Positions 1 through 8,654 of a stretch of 64,000 bases of DNA are shown here, piece by piece (the stretch's first letter is position 1; every line of letters starts with the position of its first letter). Both the position numbers and the translations under genes were made by a program. A model generated the notes under the pieces. The model ran no database searches. It worked only from the letters and a program-made list of their open reading frames with translations, and was not told the origin of the DNA. Source of the stretch: Alphaproteobacteria bacterium (GTDB lineage: Bacteria > Pseudomonadota > Alphaproteobacteria > Sphingomonadales > Sphingomonadaceae); NCBI GenBank assembly GCA_019232625.1, contig JAFANP010000048.1, positions 1-64,000 on the forward strand. Direction: 5' to 3'.

Positions 1-690
1 GCTGGTCTTGCGCGGATGCTCGTCGCGGTCGCCGACGATCGGATCGCCCTTCCGCTGCGGGATGGCGACAGGGACGATCTCTGCGGCGAGACGGCCATTT
101 TCCTGGGCCCTGCTCGCTTTCTCCTGGCTGCGGACCGCGAACGCATCCTGGTCCTCGCGGGTGACCTGGAACTCCTGCGCCACGTTCTCGGCAGTGGAAG
201 GCATGGTGTCGTCGCCATAGGCATTCTTCATCTTCGGATTGACGAAGCGCCAGCCGATGGTGGTGTCGTACATCTCCGCGTTGCGGTCGAAGGCACCGGT
301 CGCCTTGGCCATGACGAAGGGCGCGCGGCTCATGCTCTCCGAGCCGCCGGCGATCAGCAGGTCCGCCTCGCTGCCGCGTACCACCCGCGCCGCCATCGCC
401 ACCGCATCCATGCCCGAGCCGCAGAGGCGGTTGAGCGTCACGCCGCCCGATTTGTCGGGCAGTCCCGCCAGCAGCCCCGCCATTCGTGCCAGATTTCGAT
501 TGTCCTCGCCCGCCTGGTTGGCGCAGCCGAGGATCACGTCGTCCACCTCGTCCCAGTTCACATTGGGATTGCGATCGATCAGCGCCTTGATCGGGATCGC
601 GGCGAGATCGTCCGCCCGCACATGGGCCAGAGCGCCGCCATAGCGGCCGATCGGCGTGCGGATGGCATCGCAGATAAAGGCTTCGGTCAT
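1..690 (-). CDS. 3-oxoadipyl-CoA / acetyl-CoA acyltransferase (thiolase), C-terminus off the left edge
   Basis: About 230 N-terminal residues of a thiolase are visible. It starts MTEAFICDAIRTPIGRYGG and carries the nucleophile context LNRLCGSGMDAV, placing the catalytic Cys near residue 90 as in PcaF/PaaJ. The C-terminal domain with the catalytic His and second Cys lies outside the window. The start codon overlaps the stop of the upstream thioesterase gene (ATGA), so the two are one transcriptional unit. Next to PaaI, PaaG and PaaZ, the enzyme most likely cleaves 3-oxoadipyl-CoA or 3-oxo-5,6-dehydrosuberyl-CoA in phenylacetate degradation. A role in the beta-ketoadipate pathway (pcaF) is the alternative, since the two are not separable from this fragment. 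Confidence 0.88.
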   Translation of the reverse strand, partial: MTEAFICDAIRTPIGRYGGALAHVRADDLAAIPIKALIDRNPNVNWDEVDDVILGCANQAGEDNRNLARMAGLLAGLPDKSGGVTLNRLCGSGMDAVAMAARVVRGSEADLLIAGGSESMSRAPFVMAKATGAFDRNAEMYDTTIGWRFVNPKMKNAYGDDTMPSTAENVAQEFQVTREDQDAFAVRSQEKASRAQENGRLAAEIVPVAIPQRKGDPIVGDRDEHPRKTS

Positions 691-1118
691 TCACTCTCTC
701 CGATGACGAGACCGCCGACGCTGCGCGAGAAACCCTGGAATTCGGCGATGGCGCGGCCGTCCGCCGCCTTCACCGAGACATGGTAGACGCCCGAGCGGCC
801 GACAAGCGCCTGCTCCTGTGCCTCGGCGATCAGCTCGTCCCCCTCACGCGCCGCGTCGAGAAAGACGATCGAGGCCTGGGCGGCGACGGTGCGCAAATTG
901 CGGCCATTGCAGGCATAAGCAAAGGCGGTGTCGGCAAGCGCGAAGATCATGCCGCCATGGGCGGTGCCGTGGCCGTTCAGCATGTCGGCGCGCATAGTCA
1001 TGCAGATCCGTGCATATCCCTCGCACGCTTCGAGCAGCGCGATGCCCCAGGCCGGCCCCGCCCCTTCCGCGGCGAGCATCGCCCGCGCGACCTTGTCCGC
1101 CGTCGCGTTCCCGTCCAT
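687..1118 (-). CDS. paaI: PaaI hotdog-fold acyl-CoA thioesterase
   Basis: 143 residues, the usual PaaI length. The segment MLNGHGTAHGGMIFALADTA contains the hotdog-family HGG turn and the catalytic Asp, as in E. coli PaaI. In that family the enzyme hydrolyses phenylacetyl-CoA and its ring-hydroxylated derivatives, releasing CoA trapped in dead-end intermediates. The chosen start aligns with the known N-terminus; no clear ribosome-binding site precedes it. Its ATG is 11 bases from the divergent paaG ATG, so the promoters must lie inside each other's coding regions or in the few bases between. The thiolase gene follows with a 4-base overlap. Confidence 0.9.
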   Translation of the reverse strand: MDGNATADKVARAMLAAEGAGPAWGIALLEACEGYARICMTMRADMLNGHGTAHGGMIFALADTAFAYACNGRNLRTVAAQASIVFLDAAREGDELIAEAQEQALVGRSGVYHVSVKAADGRAIAEFQGFSRSVGGLVIGESE

Positions 1119-1129
1119 GGGAGCAGGCC

Positions 1130-1909
1130 ATGGCTTACGAGACCATCGAGTTCAAGCTGGAGCGCGGCATCGCCCGCCTCACCTTCAACCGGCCCGAGCG
1201 CCTCAACAGCTTCACCGTCGCGATGCACGAGGAGGTGGCGGACGCCTTGTCCCGCCTCGACGGCGCCAGGGTGCTGGTGATCACCGGCGCGGGCCGCGGC
1301 TTCTGCGCCGGGCAGGACCTTAACGACCGCGCGGTCGCGCCCGGCGAGGCGGTGGACCTCGGCCACTCGGTCGAGACCTGGTACAACCCGCTCATCCGGC
1401 GGATCGTCTCGCTCCCCTTCCCCGTCGTCGCGCAGGTCAACGGCGTCGCGGCGGGCGCGGGCGCGAACATCGCGCTGGCCTGCGACATCGTCGTCGCGGC
1501 ACGCTCCGCCCGCTTCATCCAGTCCTTCGCCTCGATCGGCCTCATCCCCGACAGCGGCGGCACCTGGGTTCTTCCCCGGCTCGTCGGCCAGGCCCGGGCC
1601 CTCGGCCTCGCCCTCACCGCCGAGCCGCTCACCGCCGACAAGGCCGCCGATTGGGGCCTCATCTGGAAGGCCGTCGACGACGACCGTCTGGCCGAGGAGG
1701 TGGACATGCTGGCGGAGGGATTCGCCGCCGCGCCGACCCGCGGCCTGGCGCGGATCAAGGCGATGATCCGCGAGAGCTGGGGTCACAGCCTCGACGAGGA
1801 GCTGGACCTCCAGCGCGACGCGATGCGCGAACTCGGCTTCAGCGAGGACTATCGCGAGGGCGTCGCCGCCTTCATGGCGAAGCGGAAGCCCAAATTCACC
1901 GGCCGGTAG
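1130..1909 (+). CDS. paaG: PaaG, ring-1,2-epoxyphenylacetyl-CoA isomerase (crotonase family)
   Basis: 259 residues. The crotonase core is complete: NRPERLNSF near the N-terminus, GAGRGFCAGQDLNDR for the first oxyanion-hole segment, and NGVAAGAGANIALACDIV for the second. LIPDSGGTW and the C-terminal YREGVAAF match PaaG specifically rather than general enoyl-CoA hydratases. PaaG converts the ring epoxide of phenylacetyl-CoA to the oxepin form, the substrate of PaaZ encoded next. ATG 1130 is preceded by GGGAG at 6-base spacing. The open frame extends upstream into paaI on the other strand but without protein similarity. The gap to paaZ is 15 bases. Confidence 0.93.
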   Translation: MAYETIEFKLERGIARLTFNRPERLNSFTVAMHEEVADALSRLDGARVLVITGAGRGFCAGQDLNDRAVAPGEAVDLGHSVETWYNPLIRRIVSLPFPVVAQVNGVAAGAGANIALACDIVVAARSARFIQSFASIGLIPDSGGTWVLPRLVGQARALGLALTAEPLTADKAADWGLIWKAVDDDRLAEEVDMLAEGFAAAPTRGLARIKAMIRESWGHSLDEELDLQRDAMRELGFSEDYREGVAAFMAKRKPKFTGR

Positions 1910-1924
1910 CCGCGGGGAGCGACG

Positions 1925-3943
1925 ATGAAGACCACCACCCTCCTCAACTACGCGCAGGACCAGTGGTACGAGGCCTCCTCGGGCCTCGCCGAGGTGCAGA
2001 GCGCCGTCAGCGGCGACACGATCGCGGTGACGGGCAGCGAGGGGCTCGACTTCGCCGCCATGCTGCGCCACGCCCGCAATGTCGGCGGGCCGGCGCTCAG
2101 GCGGATGACCTTCCACCAGCGGGCCTGGATGCTGAAGGACCTCGCCAACGCCGTGATGGCGCGCAAGGAGGAGCTTTACGAGCTCTCCTACGATACGGGC
2201 GCGACGCGCAACGACGGCTGGATCGACATAGAGGGCGGCGCCGGCACGCTCTTTTCCTTCTCCTCCAAGGGGCGGCGCGAGCTGCCCAACGGCCGGGTCC
2301 TGGTCGACGGCGCGATGGAGCCGCTGTCGAAGGGCGGCACCTTCGTCGGCCAGCACGTCTACACCCCGCTGCAGGGCGTTGCGGTGCATATCAACGCGTT
2401 CAACTTCCCGGTGTGGGGAATGCTCGAGAAGCTCGGGCCGACCTTGCTCGCCGGCGTGCCGGCGATCGTCAAGCCGGCCTCCGCGACGGGCTACCTCGCC
2501 GAGGCGGCGTTCCGGATCATGATCGAGGCGGGCGTGCTGCCCCCCGGCGCGCTGCAGCTGGTGATGGGCGGGGTCGGCGACCTGTTCGACCATCTGACGC
2601 TGCAGGACGTCGTCAGCTTCACAGGCTCGGCGCAGACGGCGATGAAGCTCCAGTCGCACCCGGTGATCGCCCGCGAGAGCGTCCGCTTCATCGCCGAGCG
2701 CGACAGCCTCAACGCCTCGATCCTCGGCCCCGACGCGGCCCCGGGAACCCCGGAATTCGACCTCTTCGTCAAGGAGGTGGCGCGCGAGATGACGGTGAAG
2801 GCGGGGCAGAAATGCACCGCCATCCGCCGAGCGATGGCGCCGGCGGAGCATCTCGACGCCCTCCAGGCGGCGCTGACCGAGCGGCTCGGCAAGGCCCGCA
2901 TCGGCGACCCGCGCGAGGAGGGGGTGACGATGGGCGCGCTCGCCAGCCGCTCCCAGCTGGTCGGAGTCCGCGCCGCGGTGGCCGAGCTGGCGAAGTCGGC
3001 GCGGATCGTGGCGGGCGACCCGGAAGCGCCTCCGGTGGCCGGCAACGGCGCCTTCATGGCGCCGGTCCTGCTCCGCACCGACGACCCCTGGAACACCCCG
3101 GCGGTGCACGACGTCGAGGCGTTCGGCCCCGTTTCCACGATCATGCCCTATCGCGACCTCGACGATGCGATAGCGCTCGCCAACCGCGGCATGGGCAGCC
3201 TCGCGCTGTCGCTCTTCACCTTCGAGCCCGCGGTTGCCGAAGCGTTCGTGCTCGGCTCCGGCGCCTATCATGGGCGGATGATGATCCTCGACCGCACCAG
3301 CGCGAAGGAATCGACCGGCCACGGCTCGCCGCTTCCAGTCCTCGTCCATGGCGGCCCCGGCCGGGCCGGCGGCGGCGAGGAGATGGGCGGCGTGCGCGGC
3401 GTCACCCACTACATGCAGCGCACCGCCCTCCAGGGCTCGCCGGCGGTGCTGTCGAGCGTGGTCGGGCAATGGCTGCCCGGCGCCCCGAAAGTGGAGGGCG
3501 AGGTCCACCCGTTCCGCAAGCGGATCTCGGAGCTGGACATCGGCTACACCCTGAAGACGGCGAGCCGCGCCGTCACCCTCGAGGACATCGAGCATTTCGC
3601 CCATTTCACCGGCGACACCTTCTACGCCCACATGGACGAGGAGGCGGCGAAGGCGAGCCCGATCTTCGAGGGGCGCGTGGCGCACGGCTACCTGATACTG
3701 AGCTTCGCCGCGGGGCTGTTCGTGGAGCCCTCGCCAGGGCCGGTCCTGGCCAATACGGGGCTCGAGAACCTGCGCTTCCAGACTCCGCTCTATCCGGGCG
3801 ACTCGATGCGCGTGGAACTGACCGTGAAGACGAAGAGCGTCAGGGACGAGGAGAAAGGCGAAGTGCGCTGGGCGGTGTACGTCTTCAACCAGAAGGACGA
3901 GGTGGTCGCCACCTACGACCTCCTCACCATGAACCGGCCGTGA
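1925..3943 (+). CDS. paaZ: PaaZ, bifunctional oxepin-CoA hydrolase / 3-oxo-5,6-dehydrosuberyl-CoA semialdehyde dehydrogenase
   Basis: 672 residues, close to E. coli PaaZ. Residues 1 to about 520 form an aldehyde dehydrogenase domain ([14 protein letters not shown] for the cofactor loop, [13 protein letters not shown] with the catalytic Cys, [14 protein letters not shown] near its end). The last 140 residues form a MaoC-type hydratase domain beginning ITL-like [20 protein letters not shown], with the Asp and His of the ECH active site. The enzyme opens the oxepin ring and oxidises the released aldehyde before it can cyclise. Both active sites look intact. It forms an operon with paaG, and the multicomponent epoxidase genes paaABCDE and the ligase paaK are not in the window. 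Confidence 0.95.
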   Translation: MKTTTLLNYAQDQWYEASSGLAEVQSAVSGDTIAVTGSEGLDFAAMLRHARNVGGPALRRMTFHQRAWMLKDLANAVMARKEELYELSYDTGATRNDGWIDIEGGAGTLFSFSSKGRRELPNGRVLVDGAMEPLSKGGTFVGQHVYTPLQGVAVHINAFNFPVWGMLEKLGPTLLAGVPAIVKPASATGYLAEAAFRIMIEAGVLPPGALQLVMGGVGDLFDHLTLQDVVSFTGSAQTAMKLQSHPVIARESVRFIAERDSLNASILGPDAAPGTPEFDLFVKEVAREMTVKAGQKCTAIRRAMAPAEHLDALQAALTERLGKARIGDPREEGVTMGALASRSQLVGVRAAVAELAKSARIVAGDPEAPPVAGNGAFMAPVLLRTDDPWNTPAVHDVEAFGPVSTIMPYRDLDDAIALANRGMGSLALSLFTFEPAVAEAFVLGSGAYHGRMMILDRTSAKESTGHGSPLPVLVHGGPGRAGGGEEMGGVRGVTHYMQRTALQGSPAVLSSVVGQWLPGAPKVEGEVHPFRKRISELDIGYTLKTASRAVTLEDIEHFAHFTGDTFYAHMDEEAAKASPIFEGRVAHGYLILSFAAGLFVEPSPGPVLANTGLENLRFQTPLYPGDSMRVELTVKTKSVRDEEKGEVRWAVYVFNQKDEVVATYDLLTMNRP

Positions 3944-3945
3944 CG

Positions 3946-4728
3946 ATGCGCGCGCGCCTCTCCCTCCTCATCGTCGGCAGCCTCGCCCTTCCGGCCTGCG
4001 CCGCCTCGACGCCGCGCGAGACCCCGGTCTACGGCTACAGGATCGTCAAGGAATATCCGCACGATCCGATGGCCTTCACCGAGGGTCTCTTCTTCCTCGA
4101 CGGCAAGCTCTACGAGAGCACCGGGCTCAACCGACAATCGACCATTCGCGAAGTCCGGCTGGAGGACGGCAAGGTGCTGCGCTCCGTCTCGATCGCGCCG
4201 CAATATTTCGGCGAGGGGATCGTCAACTGGGGTCCGGACATCGTCAGCCTCACCTGGCAGGGCGGCCAGGGCTTCCGCTGGAACCGAGCCGATTTCCGGC
4301 CGAAGGGCGGCTTCAGGTACCAGGGCGAGGGTTGGGGCCTGACCCAGGACGGCAAGACGATCTGGATGAGCGACGGCACGGCGCAGCTCCGCCGGCTCGA
4401 CCCGGCGACGCTCAAGGAGAAGGGCCGGCTCGACGTCGCGGACAACGACCAGCCCGTGGAGCGGCTCAACGAGCTCGAATGGGTGAAGGGCGAGATCCTC
4501 GCCAACGTCTGGATGTCGCCGCGCCTCGCCCGCATCGATCCCGGGAGCGGCAAGGTCACGGGCTGGATCGACCTTTCGGACCTCGTCGCCGAGAACATGA
4601 ACGGCGACGCCGACGCGGTGCTGAACGGGATCGCCTACGATCCGGCGCGCGACCGGCTTTTCGTCACTGGCAAGAACTGGTCGAAGCTCTACGAGATCGC
4701 GATCGTGCCGCCGGCGAAGCAGCCTTGA
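3946..4728 (+). CDS. Glutaminyl-peptide cyclotransferase, plant/bacterial type, exported
   Basis: 260 residues. The N-terminus is a signal sequence ending LALPACAAS, which fits a lipobox with Cys 18 as the lipidated residue. The mature part is the glutamine cyclotransferase family (FTEGLFFLDGKLYESTGLNRQS, then repeated beta-propeller strands such as LNELEWVKGEILANVW and LNGIAYDPARDRLFVTGKNW). The family turns N-terminal glutamine of exported peptides into pyroglutamate. Only two bases separate it from the paaZ stop, so it is co-transcribed and probably translationally coupled, although no metabolic link to phenylacetate is known to me. Confidence 0.87.
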   Translation: MRARLSLLIVGSLALPACAASTPRETPVYGYRIVKEYPHDPMAFTEGLFFLDGKLYESTGLNRQSTIREVRLEDGKVLRSVSIAPQYFGEGIVNWGPDIVSLTWQGGQGFRWNRADFRPKGGFRYQGEGWGLTQDGKTIWMSDGTAQLRRLDPATLKEKGRLDVADNDQPVERLNELEWVKGEILANVWMSPRLARIDPGSGKVTGWIDLSDLVAENMNGDADAVLNGIAYDPARDRLFVTGKNWSKLYEIAIVPPAKQP

Positions 4729-4745
4729 GCGCGCCCTGAAGGAGA

Positions 4746-4763
4746 GCCGGCCACTGCGCCGGC
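4746..4763. terminator. Candidate bidirectional terminator hairpin
   Basis: GCCGGC, six-base loop, GCCGGC, in the 75-base gap between two convergent genes. There is no T-run, so it is a weak candidate for intrinsic termination and could simply be GC-rich symmetry. Confidence 0.3.
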
Positions 4764-4803
4764 GGCCTCGCGGGGAGAACCGGGCGGACTGCCGCGCGGC
4801 CGG

Positions 4804-5904
4804 TCAGCGGGCCCCTTCCCCCTCCCTCTCGGCATCGGCGCGGTACACGCCGAGGCCGTCCTCCAGCTTTGGGTTGTTGCGTTCGCGGATCAGCGCCGCC
4901 GCCTCGTCGTAGAGGAAGGGCAGGAAGGCGTAGCGCTTCCCCTTCGTCACCGGCGTCGCCTCGTGCAGCAGCGAGCAGGAGAAGACGACGGCGCCGCCGG
5001 TCGGCGGGCGGTAGGTGCGGCCGCCATATTCCGGGAAGCGCAGGTCGCCGCCCTCATACTCGCCGGCATTGAGGTTGATGGTGACGGCGAAGCGGCGGTG
5101 GGCGGTGCCGCTCGTCGTATTGTCGCGATGGGGGCGGAAATGGCCCGCGCCGGCTTCGTAGCAGCCGATCAGGTAGCGCTCCATCCGCGTCGCCTCGAAC
5201 TGGAAGGCCCGCTTCACCATCGGGATGAGCTTCAGCGACACGCGGGCGCGGATCGCGCGGCAGAAATCCGCCTCCTCGACGATGCAGTCCTTGCGCATCT
5301 TGTGCTGGGGATCGCTCATCAGCCGGGTCTTGCCGTCGACCTCCCGCATGAAGCCCGACGCCTCGCCGCCCTGCCTTTCGTAGAGCGCGACGAGGCGGCG
5401 GCACAGCTCCGGCTCGAAGATGCCGGGCGCCATCAGCACCGGCGCCCAGTCGGTCGCCGGGGGACGCGACGCCAAGGCGGCGAGCAGCCTCAGCGCGGCC
5501 TCGCCCTGGTCGAGCGGAAAGGCGCCGACGGCGCGCAGCATCGGGTCGAGGAGCAGCCAGTGCGGGGCGTCCACCGCGCCGTACGGGCCGGCGATGCGCC
5601 GCTCGGGATCGACGAAATAGCGCAGGCCCGGAAGGCTTTGGGCGATCCGGCCCGCCGCCTCGTCCTCCGGATCGGCGGTGACGCCGAAGAAGCAGGCGCG
5701 GGCGTCGTCGAAAAGCGCCCGCTGCCGCTGGACGAGACCCAAAGCGGCGGCGGCGGCCGGCTCGGCGGCGCTCGCCATGAACAGCATCAGGATATGCCGC
5801 CCGGCGGCGGTGTCGAAGACGTAATTCGCATTGCCCCCGACCGCCGCGGCGCGGAACCAGGGCGCCGGCTCGCCGGGCGTCAGCGGGCGGGGACGTTTCT
5901 CCAT
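4804..5904 (-). CDS. Fusion of a cysteine-less peroxiredoxin-like domain with a 2OG-Fe(II) prolyl-4-hydroxylase-type oxygenase
   Basis: 366 residues. Residues 1 to about 150 resemble a peroxiredoxin/thioredoxin fold (LTPGEPAPWFRAAAVGG, FGVTADPED), but the expected TxxC active-site segment reads LFMASAAEPAA with no cysteine, so peroxidase activity is unlikely. Residues about 155 to 350 are a 2OG-Fe(II) dioxygenase: HFRPHRDNT gives His 259 and Asp 261, LLHEATPV gives His 314, and GKRYAFLPF gives Arg 324 for 2-oxoglutarate. The substrate is unknown; the P4H-like family acts on peptidyl or small-molecule targets. Convergent with the glutaminyl cyclase gene, and 51 bases upstream of the transporter gene on the same strand. 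Confidence 0.82.
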   Translation of the reverse strand: MEKRPRPLTPGEPAPWFRAAAVGGNANYVFDTAAGRHILMLFMASAAEPAAAAALGLVQRQRALFDDARACFFGVTADPEDEAAGRIAQSLPGLRYFVDPERRIAGPYGAVDAPHWLLLDPMLRAVGAFPLDQGEAALRLLAALASRPPATDWAPVLMAPGIFEPELCRRLVALYERQGGEASGFMREVDGKTRLMSDPQHKMRKDCIVEEADFCRAIRARVSLKLIPMVKRAFQFEATRMERYLIGCYEAGAGHFRPHRDNTTSGTAHRRFAVTINLNAGEYEGGDLRFPEYGGRTYRPPTGGAVVFSCSLLHEATPVTKGKRYAFLPFLYDEAAALIRERNNPKLEDGLGVYRADAEREGEGAR

Positions 5905-5955
5905 CCCCGGATTATGGCCGCCCGCGCCGACCGTGAAAAGCCGCCTCGTCGAGGC

Positions 5956-6771
5956 TCACAGCTCCTCCTTGACCTGCGCGTGGGCGAGCATGGCGAACAG
6001 GCCCGTGCCGCCGATCACGTTGCCGGCGAAGGCCGGGAGGAGGAAGCCGCCGAGCAGCCAGGCCGCGCCCGCTTTCCCGGACCACAGGAGCAGGAAGGCC
6101 TCGGCCGCGCCGGCGACGACATGGGTGAAGCCGCAGATCGCGATCGCATAGGTGAGGACGAGGATGATCCAGAAGCTCGAGCCGTTGGACGCCGAGCGAA
6201 TCCAGGCGACCGAGGCGATGAGGAAACCCGCGGGTATGCCTTGGAGGAGCGTCTCGGCGGCGGTCTCGTCGAGGAGCTTGGAGGAGACTTCCAGCATCGC
6301 CGCGGTCAGCTCGGTCGACTGGAGGCGGAGATGGATCGCGGCGGCGGCGATGACTGCTGCGCCGGCGACGTTTCCGGAGAACACGATGGCCCAGAGTCGG
6401 GCGGTGCGGCCGAGGCTCGGCCAGCTCGGGTCGCGGGCGAGCGGCAGGACCGCGACCATGGTATGCTCGGTGAAGAGCTGCATCCTGCCGAGGATGACGA
6501 TCAGGAAGCCGAGCGAGTAGCCGAAGCCCGCGACCAGCTCCCGCCAGGGCGCGTCGGGCAGCCGCTGGTGAAGGGCGCCCTGCGCCGCGACCGACGCCAT
6601 GATGGCGATGCCGGCGGCGAGGCCCGACCAGAAGAGCGAGCCGGTGGGCCGCTCGAGCTCGTCCTCGCCCTGCTTGATGACGGCGGCGTGGACCACCTTG
6701 GCCTTGGGCGGGCTGCGCTCCTCGACCTCGCGCTCCTCCGCCTCGCTGAGGTGCGGCTCTTCGACGGCCAT
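5956..6771 (-). CDS. Formate/nitrite transporter (FNT) family channel
   Basis: 271 residues with six to seven hydrophobic segments after a charged 45-residue N-terminus. Diagnostic segments are GSLFWSGLAAGIAIM, FTEHTMVAVLP, CGFTHVVAGAAEAFLLL and GNVIGGTGLFAMLAHAQV. FNT proteins are pentameric inner-membrane channels for formate, nitrite, lactate or hydrosulfide; the substrate cannot be told from sequence alone. ATG 6771 was chosen because GGAG lies five to six bases upstream; an in-frame GTG 21 bases earlier is possible. The N-terminal extension is acidic and likely cytosolic. The next gene, an acyl-CoA synthetase, is divergent across about 108 bases. Confidence 0.88.
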   Translation of the reverse strand: MAVEEPHLSEAEEREVEERSPPKAKVVHAAVIKQGEDELERPTGSLFWSGLAAGIAIMASVAAQGALHQRLPDAPWRELVAGFGYSLGFLIVILGRMQLFTEHTMVAVLPLARDPSWPSLGRTARLWAIVFSGNVAGAAVIAAAAIHLRLQSTELTAAMLEVSSKLLDETAAETLLQGIPAGFLIASVAWIRSASNGSSFWIILVLTYAIAICGFTHVVAGAAEAFLLLWSGKAGAAWLLGGFLLPAFAGNVIGGTGLFAMLAHAQVKEEL

Positions 6772-6879
6772 CGGCTTCTCCGTGACGTTCACCCGCCAAT
6801 CCGCGCGCCTCGCCAAGGTTCCGCCCTTGAGCCGGCGCGGCTTGGCCCATAGGGCTGGGTGACGAGAGGAGAGACGCGC

Positions 6880-8589
6880 GTGCTGGAGGGGTTCGAGCTT
6901 CCGCCCGGCTGGCCGAGGATGAGCCTCGACGAGGCCACGGCCCGCCTCACCGCGCCCGGCGCGCGGTTCGAGATGGACGACATCGTCATCCGCGGAGTCC
7001 CGACCCGCATATGGAAGAACGCGCCGCCGCACCTCCCCTTCCTCACCCGCCTGTCGCGGATGCACGGGAAACGAATCGCCAGCATCCTCGACGACCGGCG
7101 GATCAGCTACGAGGCGCAGTTCCGCGCGATTGCGGCCCTGGCGGAGGCGCTGCGCGGCCTCGGCGTCGGCAAGGGGGATCGGGTCGCGATCGCCATGGCC
7201 AATTGCCCCGAATGGCCGGTCGCCTTCTTCGCCGCCACCGCCCTCGGGGCGATCGCGGTGCCGCTCAACGCCTGGTGGACGGGCGCGGAGCTCGAATACG
7301 GCCTCGCCGATTCCGGCTCGAAGGTGCTTATCGCCGACCGGTCGCGGTGGGAAAGGATCCTGCCGCATCGCGCCGCTTTGCCCGATCTGGAGCATGTCGT
7401 CGTCGCCGGAGGCGAGGGCCCGACGTCCCTCGAAAGCCTGATCGGCCCGCCCGCCGCCTATGGCGACCTCCCCGACCGCGACCTGCCGGAGGCGGAGATC
7501 CACCCCGACGACGATGCGACGATCTTCTACACCAGCGGCACGACGGGCAATCCCAAGGGCGCGCTCGGGACCCATCGCAACCTGACGACCAACATCCTCT
7601 CGGTCGGCTTCGCGATCGCGCGCGCCGCCCTGAGGCGCGGCGACGAACCGGCGGCGCCCAGCCCCAAGGTGGGGCTCATGGTCATCCCGCTGTTCCACGT
7701 CACCGCCTGCAGCGCCAGCCTGATGGGCTCCATGGCGGTGGGCAACACGACCATCTTCATGAGGAGGTGGGACGCCCTCGAAGCGCTGGAGATCATCGAG
7801 CGCGAGCGGGTCAACGTCACCGGCGGCGTGCCGACCATCGCCTGGCAGATCCTCGAACATCCCGAGCGGCAGCGCTTCGACCTCTCCAGCCTGGAGCTGA
7901 TCAGCTATGGCGGCGCCCCCTCCGCCCCCGAGCTCGTCCGGCGCATCCATGCCGAGTTCGGCGCCCTGCCGGGCAACGGCTGGGGCATGACCGAGACGAT
8001 GGCGACGGTCACCAGCCACGCCGGCGAGGATTATCTCCATCGCCCGGACAGCACCGGGCCGCCCGTCCCGGTCGCCGACCTGCGCATCATGAGCGCCGAC
8101 GGCGCGCGCGAGCTGCCCGTGGGCGAGGTCGGCGAGCTGTGGGCGAGAGGGCCGCAGATCGTGCGCGGCTATTGGAACAAGCCCGACGCGACGGCGGAGA
8201 CGTTCGTCGACGGCTGGGTGCGGACCGGCGACCTCGCCCGGCTGGACGAGGAGAATTTCCTCTACATCGTCGACCGCGCCAAGGACATCGTCATCCGCGG
8301 CGGCGAGAACATCTACTCCATAGAGGTAGAGAACGTGCTGTTCGAGCACCCCGCAGTCATCGACGCGGCGCTGATCGGCCTCCCCCACCGCACGCTGGGC
8401 GAGGAGCCGGCGGCGGTCGTCCAGCTCGCGGCGGACGCCGTCGCCACCGAGGAGGAGCTGAAGGCCTGGGTGCGAAGCCGGCTGGCGGTGTTCAAGACCC
8501 CGGTCCGCATCGCCTTCCTTCCCGAGCCCCTGCCGAGAAACGCGAACGGCAAGATATTGAAGAAGGAATTGCGGGCGCTGTTCGACTGA
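6880..8589 (+). CDS. Class I adenylate-forming acyl-CoA synthetase
   Basis: 569 residues. Core motifs are complete: FYTSGTTGNPKGALGTHRN (P-loop), GWGMTETMATV, GWVRTGDLARLDEENFLYIV and DRAKDIVIRGGENIYSIEVE (hinge), and NANGKILKKELR with the C-terminal catalytic Lys. It activates a carboxylate to its AMP ester, then to the CoA thioester. The sequence fits the broad medium/long-chain or aryl acyl-CoA ligase group rather than PaaK. GTG 6880 is preceded by AGAGGAGAG at six bases; another in-frame GTG at 6859 lacks such a site. It is transcribed away from the transporter gene; substrate not assigned. Confidence 0.87.
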   Translation: MLEGFELPPGWPRMSLDEATARLTAPGARFEMDDIVIRGVPTRIWKNAPPHLPFLTRLSRMHGKRIASILDDRRISYEAQFRAIAALAEALRGLGVGKGDRVAIAMANCPEWPVAFFAATALGAIAVPLNAWWTGAELEYGLADSGSKVLIADRSRWERILPHRAALPDLEHVVVAGGEGPTSLESLIGPPAAYGDLPDRDLPEAEIHPDDDATIFYTSGTTGNPKGALGTHRNLTTNILSVGFAIARAALRRGDEPAAPSPKVGLMVIPLFHVTACSASLMGSMAVGNTTIFMRRWDALEALEIIERERVNVTGGVPTIAWQILEHPERQRFDLSSLELISYGGAPSAPELVRRIHAEFGALPGNGWGMTETMATVTSHAGEDYLHRPDSTGPPVPVADLRIMSADGARELPVGEVGELWARGPQIVRGYWNKPDATAETFVDGWVRTGDLARLDEENFLYIVDRAKDIVIRGGENIYSIEVENVLFEHPAVIDAALIGLPHRTLGEEPAAVVQLAADAVATEEELKAWVRSRLAVFKTPVRIAFLPEPLPRNANGKILKKELRALFD

Positions 8590-8631
8590 TCCCTCGCCGC
8601 GCGCCCGGCTTGACTCGTCTGTAAGCTCAAC

Positions 8632-8654
8632 CTAACCGTTAGCGGTGACTAACG
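8632..8654 (+). promoter_or_regulatory. Probable operator cluster for the ArsR-type regulator
   Basis: CTAAC-C-GTTAG (8632-8642) is a perfect palindrome. GTTAG followed six bases later by CTAAC makes a second inverted pair, CGTTAG-N6-CTAACG (8637-8654). The second pair spans the GTG start of the regulator. Such symmetry over the start codon fits autorepression by a winged-helix ArsR dimer. No experiment supports it. Confidence 0.5.

Noticed and set aside
998-3685. An 895-codon open frame on the minus strand opposite paaG and paaZ
   Set aside because: High GC content leaves antisense frames open. The translation is His/Arg/Gly-rich with no domain, while both plus-strand genes match known enzymes along their length.
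4963-6852. A 629-codon plus-strand frame across the dioxygenase and transporter genes
   Set aside because: Antisense shadow with biased composition. The minus strand carries two recognisable proteins with catalytic or membrane motifs.
6772-8388. Minus-strand extension of the formate/nitrite transporter frame by more than 500 codons
   Set aside because: The extension is antisense to the acyl-CoA synthetase and has no membrane or domain features. ATG 6771 has a ribosome-binding site and fits the family length.
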